A DNA stretch of 64,000 nucleotides, taken from SZUA-444 sp965226565. Its GTDB lineage: Bacteria; Bacillota; Clostridia; Oscillospirales; Ruminococcaceae. The position numbers were made by a program, and so were the translations under genes. Below are positions 16,931 to 25,673 of the stretch, piece after piece (position 1 is the stretch's first letter; the number at the start of each line of letters is the position of its first letter). The stretch lies in the NCBI GenBank assembly GCA_965226565.1, contig CBDDDI010000005.1:372001-436000 (forward strand), read 5' to 3'. The notes beneath the pieces were generated by a model. The model did no database searches. It was not told the DNA's origin and saw only the letters and a program-made list of their open reading frames with translations.

Positions 16931-18385
16931 TTACTTAAAAAATTCTTTTATTTTGTCTTTTTTATCAATCATTAAATCAAAATGATTAATATATTCCAAA
17001 GGATGTTTATAATTAAACACTCTTTCAATTCCTTTTTCTTTTGAGACTAATTTAGTTGAAGCACCAGCTCCCATAGCGAGTATAGTTTGAATTTCTTCCA
17101 TAATATAAATATTATAAAAACTTTCAAATCCTTGTTTTGAATATCCTGTATTTTCAAGATTTCCAAGCATATTTTTTTGTCTATACAAATAATAAGGAAC
17201 ATATCCTTCTTCTACTAATCTAACAGAAGAATAATCTATCATTTCAGCGACAGGATTTTTAAGAAAACTTCTATCTCCTCTATTTAAATCCGCAGCTCTT
17301 TTAATTGATAAAGTATGCACTGTTATATTTTCTGGATTTAGCTTTATAGCAGTTTCAATAGTATTTTTAAAATTATCAACCGTATCATTTGGAAGTCCAG
17401 CAATAAAATCCATATTAATACTTTCAAATCCTATTTCTCTAGCAAGATTATAACAATCTATCACATCTTGTGCAGAATGAGTTCTACCAATCACTTTAAG
17501 AACATCATCACTAAAAGTTTGAGGATTTATACTAATTCTCTTAGCGCCATTTTGTTTTATTATCTCAAGTTTTTCTCTTGTTATTGTATCAGCTCTTCCA
17601 GCTTCAACAGTATATTCTTTTATTTTGTTTAAATCAAAATTTCTGCTCACTGCTTTCATTATTTTCTCAAGTTCATAAGCTTTAATAGCAGTAGGAGTTC
17701 CTCCTCCAAAATAAACAGTATCAATCTTAAGTTTAAGTTCTTCACAAATTTTCGCTGTATACTCTATTTCTTTACAAATACATTCAACATACTGTGGTAT
17801 TAATTTTTTTGCACTACTAACTGTTTGAGAAATAAATGAGCAATAAGTACATTTTGTTGGACAAAAAGGTATTGAAATATATAAACTAAAACTATTTTCA
17901 TCTAAATTTCTAAGTAAATTTCTTTGTGATTTTGCTGTTATTAAAGCAAGATCAATTTTTTTATCATCAACTAAATATTTATTTTTCAGTTCTGATCTAA
18001 TATCATCTTCTAAAATACCATCTTCAATCATTTTATTTACTCTTTTTACTGGTCTAACTCCTGTAATAAGTCCCCAACAAGGCTTTATTCCAGTAATTTT
18101 CTCTAAACACAAAAACAAAACCCTTGCAAGCATTAATTCGCAGGATTTCTTATAATCTATTTCATTATTACTCAAATGAGTAGCAAGCCTTACTTTCTTT
18201 TCACCAATTCTTACAAATGCAAAAAGATAAGTATTTTCCTTACCTTTTTTAAGTCTTGCAACACAAAGGTCACCATCTGCATTTCTTTGGTTATATAATA
18301 AAGTAAAAAGTTGTGCTGGAAAGAATAATTTAACTACACTTTCCAGCTCATATTTAAAATCATTTCCATCAAATATTATCGTCAT
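16931..18385 (-). CDS. hemZ: Oxygen-independent coproporphyrinogen III dehydrogenase HemZ
   Basis: Radical SAM enzyme of 484 residues, predicted to convert coproporphyrinogen III to protoporphyrinogen IX without oxygen or to be a heme-related paralogue. The N-terminal extension of about 165 residues is typical of HemZ. It is followed by ISIPFCPTKCTYCSFIS with CxxxCxxC, VYFGGGTPTA and KRISINPQTF. Its place between an MBL hydrolase (17-base overlap) and rlmD is the standard HemZ neighbourhood in Clostridia. HemZ's exact reaction is less well proven than that of HemN. Confidence 0.9.
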   Translation of the reverse strand: MTIIFDGNDFKYELESVVKLFFPAQLFTLLYNQRNADGDLCVARLKKGKENTYLFAFVRIGEKKVRLATHLSNNEIDYKKSCELMLARVLFLCLEKITGIKPCWGLITGVRPVKRVNKMIEDGILEDDIRSELKNKYLVDDKKIDLALITAKSQRNLLRNLDENSFSLYISIPFCPTKCTYCSFISQTVSSAKKLIPQYVECICKEIEYTAKICEELKLKIDTVYFGGGTPTAIKAYELEKIMKAVSRNFDLNKIKEYTVEAGRADTITREKLEIIKQNGAKRISINPQTFSDDVLKVIGRTHSAQDVIDCYNLAREIGFESINMDFIAGLPNDTVDNFKNTIETAIKLNPENITVHTLSIKRAADLNRGDRSFLKNPVAEMIDYSSVRLVEEGYVPYYLYRQKNMLGNLENTGYSKQGFESFYNIYIMEEIQTILAMGAGASTKLVSKEKGIERVFNYKHPLEYINHFDLMIDKKDKIKEFFK

Positions 18386-19010
18386 TTACATTGCCTTTTA
18401 TATATACATTATTTTCTCGTTCATTATCTAGTGTTGAATTTGCACCATGACCAGTATAAATATTATAATTACCTTCAAGCTGAGCAATTTTATTTACAGA
18501 ATTTATTATCTCAGAATAACTTCCTCCTGGAAAATCAGTTCTTCCAACATTTCCTGCAAAAAGAGTATCACCTGTAAAAATATTATCATTACATATATAA
18601 CATACTCCACCTTTTGTATGTCCTGGAGTGTGTAAAACTTTAAATTCTAATTCATCAAGAGTTATTACATCTCCTTCATTTACAGCAACTGCACCTTTAT
18701 ATACTGAAAACATATAGTTAGGAAGCATTTTTGATAAATTAAGTTCAGAACTTGTTAGCATTTCTAAATCTTCAGTATGAATAAAAACCTCTGCATTAGT
18801 TTTCTTTGCAATTTCAGCAACTGCACCTACATGATCAAAATGTCCATGTGTCAAAAGAATCTTTTTAATTGTGATATCATTAGAATCAACATATTCCATA
18901 ATTTGATCTGGATTATCGCCACAATCGATAACAACTGCATTTTTATAATTTGTTGTTACCACATAACAATTAGTTTGCATTTCTCCTAATTGCATTTTTT
19001 TAATAACCAT
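18369..19010 (-). CDS. Metallo-beta-lactamase fold hydrolase (glyoxalase II-like)
   Basis: A 213-residue metal hydrolase with the metal-binding motif LTHGHFDHVGA (HxHxDH) near residue 57, HTPGHTKGG near 130, TGDTLFAG near 150 and a final YTGHG histidine near 195. It resembles hydroxyacylglutathione hydrolase-like proteins found next to relA in Clostridia. The real substrate of this bacterial subgroup is not established. It overlaps hemZ by 17 bases, so expression is coupled. Confidence 0.9.
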   Translation of the reverse strand: MVIKKMQLGEMQTNCYVVTTNYKNAVVIDCGDNPDQIMEYVDSNDITIKKILLTHGHFDHVGAVAEIAKKTNAEVFIHTEDLEMLTSSELNLSKMLPNYMFSVYKGAVAVNEGDVITLDELEFKVLHTPGHTKGGVCYICNDNIFTGDTLFAGNVGRTDFPGGSYSEIINSVNKIAQLEGNYNIYTGHGANSTLDNERENNVYIKGNVNDDNI

Positions 19011-19090
19011 TATTAATCTCCTATAAATTATTTGCTATTTTTATAATCCAAAAATATAATTTGGATTTAAAAAGTTTTGATTAGATATAT

Positions 19091-21226
19091 TTATTTACCA
19101 CTTCTATCAACAGAAATAACGCCTTTAATTTTACGAAGTCTTACTATAATATTATTAAGCTGAACAGAGCCCGCTATATCTATTACTATAAATACATTAG
19201 TGTTTCCATTTTTAAGTTCTCTTGCATTAAGCTCATAAACATGAATTTTACAATAATTTAGTTCATTAAGAACATCAGATAAAATTCCTTGTGTGCTATC
19301 TGATACAATATCAAGTGTTGCTTTATAAACTGATTTATCACCTTTTTCCCAATAAGCATTTATCCATCTTGATTTATGCTCAGGAATATCTTTTTGTGAT
19401 AAATAATTAGTACAGTCTTTTTTATGAATTGAAACTCCATGGCCTCTTGTTATAAATCCTATTATATCATCTCCAGGCAATGGTGTGCAACATTGTGCAA
19501 ATTTTATCAAACAATTATCTATACCATCAATCACAACTCCAGAATTTTTAGCAATTTTAGGTGTATCATTTTCCTCAAAATTAATATCTTCATCATTAGA
19601 AAGGTATTTCTTAGTATATTCATCTTTCAAACGTTGAATTATTCTTGATAATATAACTCCTCCATAACCTATACATGCATAAAAATCATCAAGAGTCTCA
19701 CAGTTATGTCTTTTTAAATCAACTTTCAAAAATTCTTCTAAATCTTCTTCAGGTACTCTAATTGAATTTCTTTTAAATTCTCTTTCTAATTCAATTTTAC
19801 CATTCTCTACATTTTCTTCTCGTCTTTCTTTTTTAAACCAAGATCTTATTTTTGATTTTGCTTCATTAGTATAACATATATTAACCCAGTTTCTATTTGG
19901 TCCATGATTTTCATCTTTTGATGTCATTATTTCTACAATTTCACCAGTGTTTAATTTATAATCAAGTGTAACCATTCTTTTATCAACTTTTGCACCTATC
20001 ATTTTATGTCCAACTTGTGTGTGTATTGCATATGCAAAATCAATTACTGTTGCTCCAATTGGTAATGATATCAAATTACCTTTAGGTGTAAATACAAAAA
20101 CATCTTCTGGTGCAAGATCTGTTTTTATTGTTCTTACTATCTCCTCAACATCATCAGATTCCTGTTGCGCTTCTATAATCTGTCTTATCCACGCAAGCTT
20201 TGTTTCAAATTTATCTTTACCGTTGATTCCTTCTTTATATTTCCAATGTGCTGCGATTCCATATTCAGCAGTATACTGCATCTCCCAAGTTCTTATTTGA
20301 ACTTCAAAAGGTATCTCTTCTTTTCCTATTACAGTAGTATGAAGTGATTGATACATATTTGGTTTTGGAGTTGAAATATAATCTTTAAATCTATTTGGTA
20401 TAGGAGTATACATATCATGAATTATTCCAAGTACACTATAACATTCTGTAACCGTATTTACAATTATTCTAACAGCATACTTATCGTATATTTCATCGAA
20501 ATCTCTGCCATCTACATATACTTTATGATAAATTCCGTATAATGTTTTTACTCTACCATCTATTTGAGGAACTGTGTCGAAAAATTCAGAAAGTCTTACT
20601 CCTATTTTACTTTTAATAGCATTAATAAAATCATCTCTTTCTGCTTTTGTTTTTTCAAGCGATGATTCTATTTCTTTGCATGCATATGGATCTAAAATAT
20701 GAAAAGCTATATCTTGCATCTCATCTTTAATTGTTCGTATACCAAGCCTATGTGCAATAGGTGCAAAAATATACATTGTCTCAAGTGCAGTTGCTTTTTG
20801 TTTTTCAATAGGACGATAACTCAAAGTTCTCATATTATGCAGTCTATCAGCAAGTTTAATTATTATTACTCTTATATCTTTTGACATAGCAAAAATAATC
20901 TTTTTAACATTTTCAGCTTGTTGTTCTTCTTTTGTAAACAAAGGAATTTTACCAAATTTAGTAACTCCATCAACAAGCATAGCAACATCTTGTCCAAACT
21001 CTTTTTGTAAAACAGCTACTGAACATTCTGTGTCTTCAACAACATCATGTAACAAACCAGCACATATTGTATCAGTATCCATACCAAGTTCAAGAAGAAT
21101 GTAAGCTACAGCTACTGGATGAGTGATATATTCATCACCACTATCACGCATTTGGCCTTTATGAGCTTTGCTAGCTAGTTTATAAGCACTTAAAATTTTG
21201 GCTAAGATCATATTGTTTCTCATCAT
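19091..21226 (-). CDS. relA: Bifunctional (p)ppGpp synthetase/hydrolase RelA/SpoT (apparent 5' frameshift)
   Basis: Stringent-response enzyme with an N-terminal HD hydrolase domain (HDVVEDTE near residue 60), a synthetase domain (RVKTLYGIYHKV near 220, YQSLHTTVIG near 290), a TGS domain near 375 and a C-terminal ACT domain. The open frame starts at 21226, but the family's first residues are encoded upstream in another frame. From GTG 21278, with GAGGTG six bases before it and a 4-base overlap with recJ, the sequence reads VKKEVVYKIDALIRKIIHDE then KQYDL. Removing one A in CTTAGCC (about 21209) joins KQYDL to AKILSAYKLASKAHKGQ. This could be a sequencing error, a mutation with internal restart, or a programmed +1 shift. 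Confidence 0.92.
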   Translation of the reverse strand: MMRNNMILAKILSAYKLASKAHKGQMRDSGDEYITHPVAVAYILLELGMDTDTICAGLLHDVVEDTECSVAVLQKEFGQDVAMLVDGVTKFGKIPLFTKEEQQAENVKKIIFAMSKDIRVIIIKLADRLHNMRTLSYRPIEKQKATALETMYIFAPIAHRLGIRTIKDEMQDIAFHILDPYACKEIESSLEKTKAERDDFINAIKSKIGVRLSEFFDTVPQIDGRVKTLYGIYHKVYVDGRDFDEIYDKYAVRIIVNTVTECYSVLGIIHDMYTPIPNRFKDYISTPKPNMYQSLHTTVIGKEEIPFEVQIRTWEMQYTAEYGIAAHWKYKEGINGKDKFETKLAWIRQIIEAQQESDDVEEIVRTIKTDLAPEDVFVFTPKGNLISLPIGATVIDFAYAIHTQVGHKMIGAKVDKRMVTLDYKLNTGEIVEIMTSKDENHGPNRNWVNICYTNEAKSKIRSWFKKERREENVENGKIELEREFKRNSIRVPEEDLEEFLKVDLKRHNCETLDDFYACIGYGGVILSRIIQRLKDEYTKKYLSNDEDINFEENDTPKIAKNSGVVIDGIDNCLIKFAQCCTPLPGDDIIGFITRGHGVSIHKKDCTNYLSQKDIPEHKSRWINAYWEKGDKSVYKATLDIVSDSTQGILSDVLNELNYCKIHVYELNARELKNGNTNVFIVIDIAGSVQLNNIIVRLRKIKGVISVDRSGK

Positions 21227-21274
21227 GAATAATTTTTCTAATTAAAGCGTCAATTTTATAAACTACTTCCTTTT

Positions 21275-23299
21275 TCACATCAAGCACCTCAATTTCTTTA
21301 AAATATGGGAACTTTCAAGGTCAACTTTTGTTGTTGGAGCAACAAAATCTACAGTATCATTTGTCACATTTTTGTTTAATAAATTAAGCTCAGATAAAAT
21401 ATCAATACATAATTTTAATTTACAATAATTCATACTATCTGAATTTAAATCAGCAAAAGCAGTGTCTACATTTATTTTATTTTGTTTTGATGCAAAATAT
21501 TTATACGATAAAACCAAATCTTCTCTTGAAGGAACAATTCTAGCAGAAAGATTATTTTGTATTTCTTCATCTCTGCAAAAAGCTTCATAACAAGCTTTAG
21601 CAGCAAAATATTTTTCTTGTTTTAAACCATGTTTTCTATAATCTTTAATTTTTAAAGATACATTTTTTCTATTATTATAAAAATTAATTTCAGCGTTTAC
21701 AATGAAATCTGCTAATTCTCCTATATGTAAAGAGAATTTTTCAGAACTAGTGTTAAAAAGCATAGCAGAAATATGCTTATTTTCATATAAAAGTTCAATC
21801 CTTAAGTGCCTATTATTGGATAAGCTAACTATCCGTTCTATTCTAGCTCCAATAATACAAAATACAGGTTGTGAATTACCTTGACCAAAAGGTTCTAAAA
21901 CTTTAAGACTTTCAACTTTTTCTACAGTAATATCATCTGGTTTCAATATTTTATCTATATGAACTGAAACAGATGGCATTTTATCATTCTCAATTTTAGC
22001 ATATTCATTAATTTTTTCAGCAAAAGCGTGTATTTTATCAGACTCCAAAGAAAATCCACCAGCAAGAGTATGACCACCATATTTACTAATTATACCTTCG
22101 CAATATTTAAGACACTCTACTATATTAAAACCTTCAATTCCTCTTGCAGAACCTTTTGCTTTATCTCCATCAACAGAAACAACAAAAACAGGTTTACCAA
22201 ATCTATCTATTAATCTTGAACATACAATTCCTACCACTCCATGGTGCCAATTCTCACCTGAGACAACAATTACACGCTGGTTTATAATATGCGGATCATT
22301 TTCTATCTGTGATAAAATATCTTCTAAAATTTGAGTTTCAACTTTTTTCCTTTGATTGTTTAATGTAACAAGCTGTGAAACCAAATCTTCTGTATTATCT
22401 TCCTCAGAAACAAGACATTTTAAAGCTGTTAATGGCGAACCAAATCTTCCAGAAGCATTTATTCTTGGTGCAACAAAAAAAGCTATTTGTGTTGAAGAAA
22501 CATTTTCTGGAGACACACCAGATTTTTGCATTAATAATGAAAGACCTTGATTTTCTGTAACTGCAAGCTGTTTTAAACCATATTGAACAATTGCTCTATT
22601 CTCACCTTTTAGCTCAACAACATCAGCAACAGTTCCTATTGCAACAATATCAGCATATTGTTCTAACACAAAATCATAATTTCCATCTTCAAGTGCAGCT
22701 ATAACTTTCATAGCAACACCAACTCCAGCTAAATTTTTAAAAGATGACTCATCATCTTCTCTATGAGGATCAACAACAGCCTGTGCTTTTGGAAGTTTAT
22801 CAGACGGTTTGTGATGATCAGTAACAACAAGTTTCATACCAAGTTCATAAATATAATTAGCTTCATCAACAGCTGTTATTCCATTATCAACTGTAATAAC
22901 TAAATTTACACCTTCATCAGCCAAATATTCAATAGCTTTATTATTTAATCCGTATCCATCTTCTCTCTCAGGAATATAATACATTACATTTCCACCACAA
23001 TTAGTAATGTAATCATAAAGAATAGCTGTAGAAGTTATTCCATCACAATCATAATCTCCATAAATGCAAATTAATTCAAATTTATCAATTGCACTACGTA
23101 TACTTTCAATTGCCTTATCCATATCTTTTAATAAAAAAGGATCAGATATTTCAGTTTTCATAAAAAATTCTGATATATCATCTAAATCAGTCAAGCCTCT
23201 TGAAACCAGTATTTCTGCACATAAATCAGAAATATCAGTATTTTTAAGCAACATATCCACAACAGATTTATCAGTTTTACCCAGCACCCATTTTTTCAT
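21275..23299 (-). CDS. recJ: Single-stranded-DNA-specific 5'-3' exonuclease RecJ
   Basis: DHH-family exonuclease of 674 residues used in recombination and mismatch repair. It has GDYDCDGITSTAIL near residue 82, the DHH signature LVVTDHHKPS near 160, VAIGTVADVV near 220, and the DHHA1 segment GGHTLAGGFSLE near 415. An oligonucleotide-binding domain follows, with a shortened C-terminal region. It directly precedes relA, as in many Clostridia, and overlaps its likely original start by 4 bases. Confidence 0.95.
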   Translation of the reverse strand: MKKWVLGKTDKSVVDMLLKNTDISDLCAEILVSRGLTDLDDISEFFMKTEISDPFLLKDMDKAIESIRSAIDKFELICIYGDYDCDGITSTAILYDYITNCGGNVMYYIPEREDGYGLNNKAIEYLADEGVNLVITVDNGITAVDEANYIYELGMKLVVTDHHKPSDKLPKAQAVVDPHREDDESSFKNLAGVGVAMKVIAALEDGNYDFVLEQYADIVAIGTVADVVELKGENRAIVQYGLKQLAVTENQGLSLLMQKSGVSPENVSSTQIAFFVAPRINASGRFGSPLTALKCLVSEEDNTEDLVSQLVTLNNQRKKVETQILEDILSQIENDPHIINQRVIVVSGENWHHGVVGIVCSRLIDRFGKPVFVVSVDGDKAKGSARGIEGFNIVECLKYCEGIISKYGGHTLAGGFSLESDKIHAFAEKINEYAKIENDKMPSVSVHIDKILKPDDITVEKVESLKVLEPFGQGNSQPVFCIIGARIERIVSLSNNRHLRIELLYENKHISAMLFNTSSEKFSLHIGELADFIVNAEINFYNNRKNVSLKIKDYRKHGLKQEKYFAAKACYEAFCRDEEIQNNLSARIVPSREDLVLSYKYFASKQNKINVDTAFADLNSDSMNYCKLKLCIDILSELNLLNKNVTNDTVDFVAPTTKVDLESSHILKKLRCLM

Positions 23300-23390
23300 A
23301 AATCCACACTATTCTTTCACATTCTTTAATAATAGTCAATTATAACATTTTGTTAATACTAATTCAAGTTCTTGAAAATATAGTAAAATA

Positions 23391-23419
23391 TTGAAAAATT
23401 TTATAAAAAATGATATAAT
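23391..23419 (+). promoter_or_regulatory. Sigma-A promoter for the micro-ORF pair
   Basis: TTGAAA at 23391 and TATAAT at 23414 are separated by 17 bases, with a TG just before the -10 box. It is almost identical base for base to the promoter at 23813 in front of the NfeD gene. Confidence 0.75.
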
Positions 23420-23461
23420 ATGATATAATAATAAATAAATAGTAAGAAAGGAATGTGAATA

Positions 23462-23536
23462 ATGAGTGACTTTATCATAATAGGTCCACTTATCATTACT
23501 TTTGCAATACTAATTTTCGGAAAAGATGACGAATAA
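23462..23536 (+). CDS. 24-residue hydrophobic micro-protein, copy 1
   Basis: ATG at 23462 follows AAGGAATGTG and sits 43 bases after a consensus promoter. The peptide is MSDFIIIGPLIITFAILIFG followed by KDDE. One transmembrane helix spans nearly the whole peptide, with an acidic tail. It is clearly a paralogue of the next micro-ORF (shared FIIIG, IIIT/LIIT, ILxFGK and DE ending). The two conserved copies, each with its own ribosome site, support real translation. Function is unknown; small membrane regulators or partners of the neighbouring NfeD-SPFH membrane proteins are possibilities. Confidence 0.65.
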   Translation: MSDFIIIGPLIITFAILIFGKDDE

Positions 23537-23633
23537 TATCTATTTATTGGTACTAATTTTTTAGCTACATAATTTTATTTACTCTAAAAACAGTAATACA
23601 GTAATAATCTTTAATACGAAAGGAATATTAATT

Positions 23634-23720
23634 ATGCATGAAATGTTAGGAAACTTTATTATTATAGGCGCAATCATTATTACTTGTTCAATACTTTTTT
23701 TCGGAAAAGAAGATGAATAA
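23634..23720 (+). CDS. 28-residue hydrophobic micro-protein, copy 2
   Basis: ATG at 23634 follows AAAGGAATATTAATT. The peptide is MHEMLGNFIIIGAIIITCSI followed by LFFGKEDE. It has the same layout as copy 1: a short polar N-terminus, a single helix beginning FIIIG, and an FGK(E/D)DE tail. The DNA differs at many third positions while the peptide pattern is kept, which argues for selection on the peptide. The leader between the two copies also repeats (GAAAGGAAT), so a whole unit was duplicated. Function is unknown. Confidence 0.65.
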   Translation: MHEMLGNFIIIGAIIITCSILFFGKEDE

Positions 23721-23812
23721 TCTTTATTAAAGTAAGTTTTTTATTATAATACTTAATTTAGAAAAATAAAAGTTGTAACAATGTATTTAAACTTTTATAA
23801 CTTACTATTTTC

Positions 23813-23841
23813 TTGAAAAATAATAGAAAAAATGATATAAT
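23813..23841 (+). promoter_or_regulatory. Sigma-A promoter for the NfeD-SPFH operon
   Basis: TTGAAA at 23813, a 17-base spacer ending in TGA, then TATAAT at 23836. The first ribosome site (AAGGAG) follows 20 bases later. Confidence 0.8.
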
Positions 23842-23874
23842 TTATACACAAGGAATAGGAAAGGAGTGTGTGTT

Positions 23875-24306
23875 ATGGCTGAAATTATTTTTTGGGCTGC
23901 ACTATTTGTTTTTCTTGTAATAGTTGAACTTGGATCAATGCAACTTATTTCTATATGGTTAGCATTTGGATCTCTAGCTGCCTTAATTTGTGCTACTTTT
24001 AAAATGCCCATGTATGCACAATTTATAATATTTGTTATTGTCTCAATTATACTACTTATTGCAACGAAACCGCTTGTAAAAAAATTTCAAAAAGTTAAAT
24101 TTACACCTACAAATTCAGAATTAAATGTTGGTAAAATTGCAGTCGTTATTCAAGACATTGATAATGCTAATGTTTCAGGAAGAGTTAGATTAAATGACAT
24201 TGATTGGGCTGCACGTTCTTCTGACAATTCTTTAATTGAAAAAGGAGCTACTGTTGTAGTAAAAAAAATCAGCGGTTCAAAGTTAATCGTTGAAAAAACA
24301 AATTAG
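23875..24306 (+). CDS. NfeD-like membrane protein
   Basis: A short-form NfeD protein of 143 residues. Residues 1-65 contain three or so transmembrane helices (including IIFWAALFVFLVIVELGS and IIFVIVSIILLIATKP). The C-terminal part, from about 80, is the OB-fold domain with VGKIAVVIQDI, GRVRLNDIDWAA and KGATVVVKKISG. I use the ATG at 23875, which has AAGGAG correctly spaced; a GTG at 23866 would overlap that site. NfeD proteins pair with SPFH-domain proteins to organise membrane microdomains, and an SPFH gene follows 12 bases downstream. Confidence 0.9.
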   Translation: MAEIIFWAALFVFLVIVELGSMQLISIWLAFGSLAALICATFKMPMYAQFIIFVIVSIILLIATKPLVKKFQKVKFTPTNSELNVGKIAVVIQDIDNANVSGRVRLNDIDWAARSSDNSLIEKGATVVVKKISGSKLIVEKTN

Positions 24307-24318
24307 GAGGAAAATATT

Positions 24319-25281
24319 ATGCCATATGTTTTAGGAGGAATAGCAATTTTTATTGCTATCATATTTATTGTTCATATTAAAATTGTTTCACAAGCAGAAG
24401 TTTTTATTATTGAACGTTTCGGTGTATATTATAAAACATGGAATAGCGGAATGCATTTTCTTGTTCCATTCATTGACTCAGTTGCAAAAAGAGTTTCAAT
24501 TAAAGAGCAAGTTGTTGACTTTAAACCTCAACCTGTTATTACAAAAGATAACGTTACAATGCAAATTGACACTGTTGTCTTCTTCCAAGTAACAGATCCA
24601 AAACTTTTCACATACGGTGTTGAAAGACCTTTATATGCTATTGAAAATCTATCAGCAACAACACTTCGTAATATAATTGGTGAAATGGAACTTGACTCAA
24701 CTCTTAATTCACGTGATGTTATTAACACAAAAATTACTGCTATCCTTGATGAAGCTACAGATCGTTGGGGAATTAAAGTAAATCGTGTTGAACTTAAAAA
24801 TATCTTACCACCTCGTGAAATTCAAGACGCTATGGAAAAACAAATGAAGGCTGAACGTGAACGTCGTGAAAAAATTCTTCAAGCTGAAGGTGAAAAGAAA
24901 TCTGCTGTTCTTGTAGCTGAAGGTGACAAACAATCAGAAATTCTTCGTGCTGAAGCTGAAAAAGAATCTCAAATTCTTCGTGCTGAAGCTGAAAAACAAG
25001 CTATGATTTTAAGAGCTGATGCTGTTAAACAACAAAAAATCCTTGAAGGTGAAGGTGAAGCTCAACAAATTGAACTTGTTCAATCTGCACTTGCTGAAAG
25101 TATTGTTAAACTTAATCAATCTAATCCTAATGAGAATGTTATTGCTCTTAAAGGCTTAGATGCATTTACTAAAGCTGCTGATGGTAAAGCAACAAAAATT
25201 ATTATTCCATCAGAAATCCAAGGTCTTGCTGGACTTGTAACATCTGCTAAAGAGCTTATTTCTACTGATGATAACAAATAA
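24319..25281 (+). CDS. SPFH/band 7 (stomatin-like) membrane protein
   Basis: A 320-residue protein with a single N-terminal membrane anchor (residues 1-25) followed by the SPFH domain (QAEVFIIERFGVYYKTW to about residue 190). A long Ala/Glu-rich coiled coil follows, with repeated AEGEKKSAVLVAEGDKQSE and LRAEAEK units. The RVELKNILPPREIQDAM motif is diagnostic of the QmcA/slipin group. These proteins form ring-shaped oligomers and lipid microdomains. An ideal AGGAGG site precedes the ATG. It is co-transcribed with the NfeD-like gene, and the pair is ended by the terminator at 25298. Confidence 0.95.
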   Translation: MPYVLGGIAIFIAIIFIVHIKIVSQAEVFIIERFGVYYKTWNSGMHFLVPFIDSVAKRVSIKEQVVDFKPQPVITKDNVTMQIDTVVFFQVTDPKLFTYGVERPLYAIENLSATTLRNIIGEMELDSTLNSRDVINTKITAILDEATDRWGIKVNRVELKNILPPREIQDAMEKQMKAERERREKILQAEGEKKSAVLVAEGDKQSEILRAEAEKESQILRAEAEKQAMILRADAVKQQKILEGEGEAQQIELVQSALAESIVKLNQSNPNENVIALKGLDAFTKAADGKATKIIIPSEIQGLAGLVTSAKELISTDDNK

Positions 25282-25297
25282 CTTTTTATAAAATATT

Positions 25298-25331
25298 ATC
25301 CTCATACTATTTTGCTATTTAGTATGAGGAT
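25298..25331 (+). terminator. Rho-independent terminator after the SPFH gene
   Basis: ATCCTCATACTA pairs with TAGTATGAGGAT around a 10-base loop and is followed by TTATTTG. It ends the NfeD-SPFH operon. Confidence 0.75.
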
Positions 25332-25361
25332 TTATTTGTAGACATATTTTTAGAGGTGAAT

Positions 25362-25625
25362 ATGGAAAAATTGCAAAAACACTTTGTTTATATTTTAAAA
25401 TGTTCTGATGATACATATTATTGTGGATATTCTACTGATCCTATTAAAAGAACTCAAACACATAACAAAAGCAAAGGTGCAAAATATACTAGAGCAAGAC
25501 TTCCTGTTGAACTTATATATACTGAAGAATATCAAGATAAAAGCAGTGCTTTAAAACGTGAAGCAAAAATAAAAAAACTTTCTAGAAAACAAAAAGAATT
25601 ACTTATAAATAAAAAACAGGCTTAA
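25362..25625 (+). CDS. GIY-YIG nuclease superfamily protein (YhbQ/UPF0213-like)
   Basis: An 87-residue single-domain GIY-YIG protein. FVYILKCSDDTYYCGYSTD carries the paired tyrosines, then AKYTRARLPVELIY and a final basic helix with the acidic metal ligand region ALKREAKIKKL. The ATG at 25362 follows GAGG and matches the family start; a GTG two codons earlier is less likely. Stand-alone members are common in Firmicutes. Their DNA target and physiological role are not well defined. It is followed at once by a strong terminator. Confidence 0.9.
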   Translation: MEKLQKHFVYILKCSDDTYYCGYSTDPIKRTQTHNKSKGAKYTRARLPVELIYTEEYQDKSSALKREAKIKKLSRKQKELLINKKQA

Positions 25626-25659
25626 GATCCAAATTAAAGGATTCTAAGCCTGTTTTTTT
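25617..25659 (+). terminator. Rho-independent terminator after the GIY-YIG gene
   Basis: CAGGCTTAAGATCC pairs with GGATTCTAAGCCTG (one mismatch) and is followed by seven T's. The left arm includes the last codons of the GIY-YIG gene. The minus-strand side has an A-rich flank, so it may also serve the convergent surface-protein gene. Confidence 0.85.
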
Positions 25660-25673
25660 ATTATTTAGCAATA

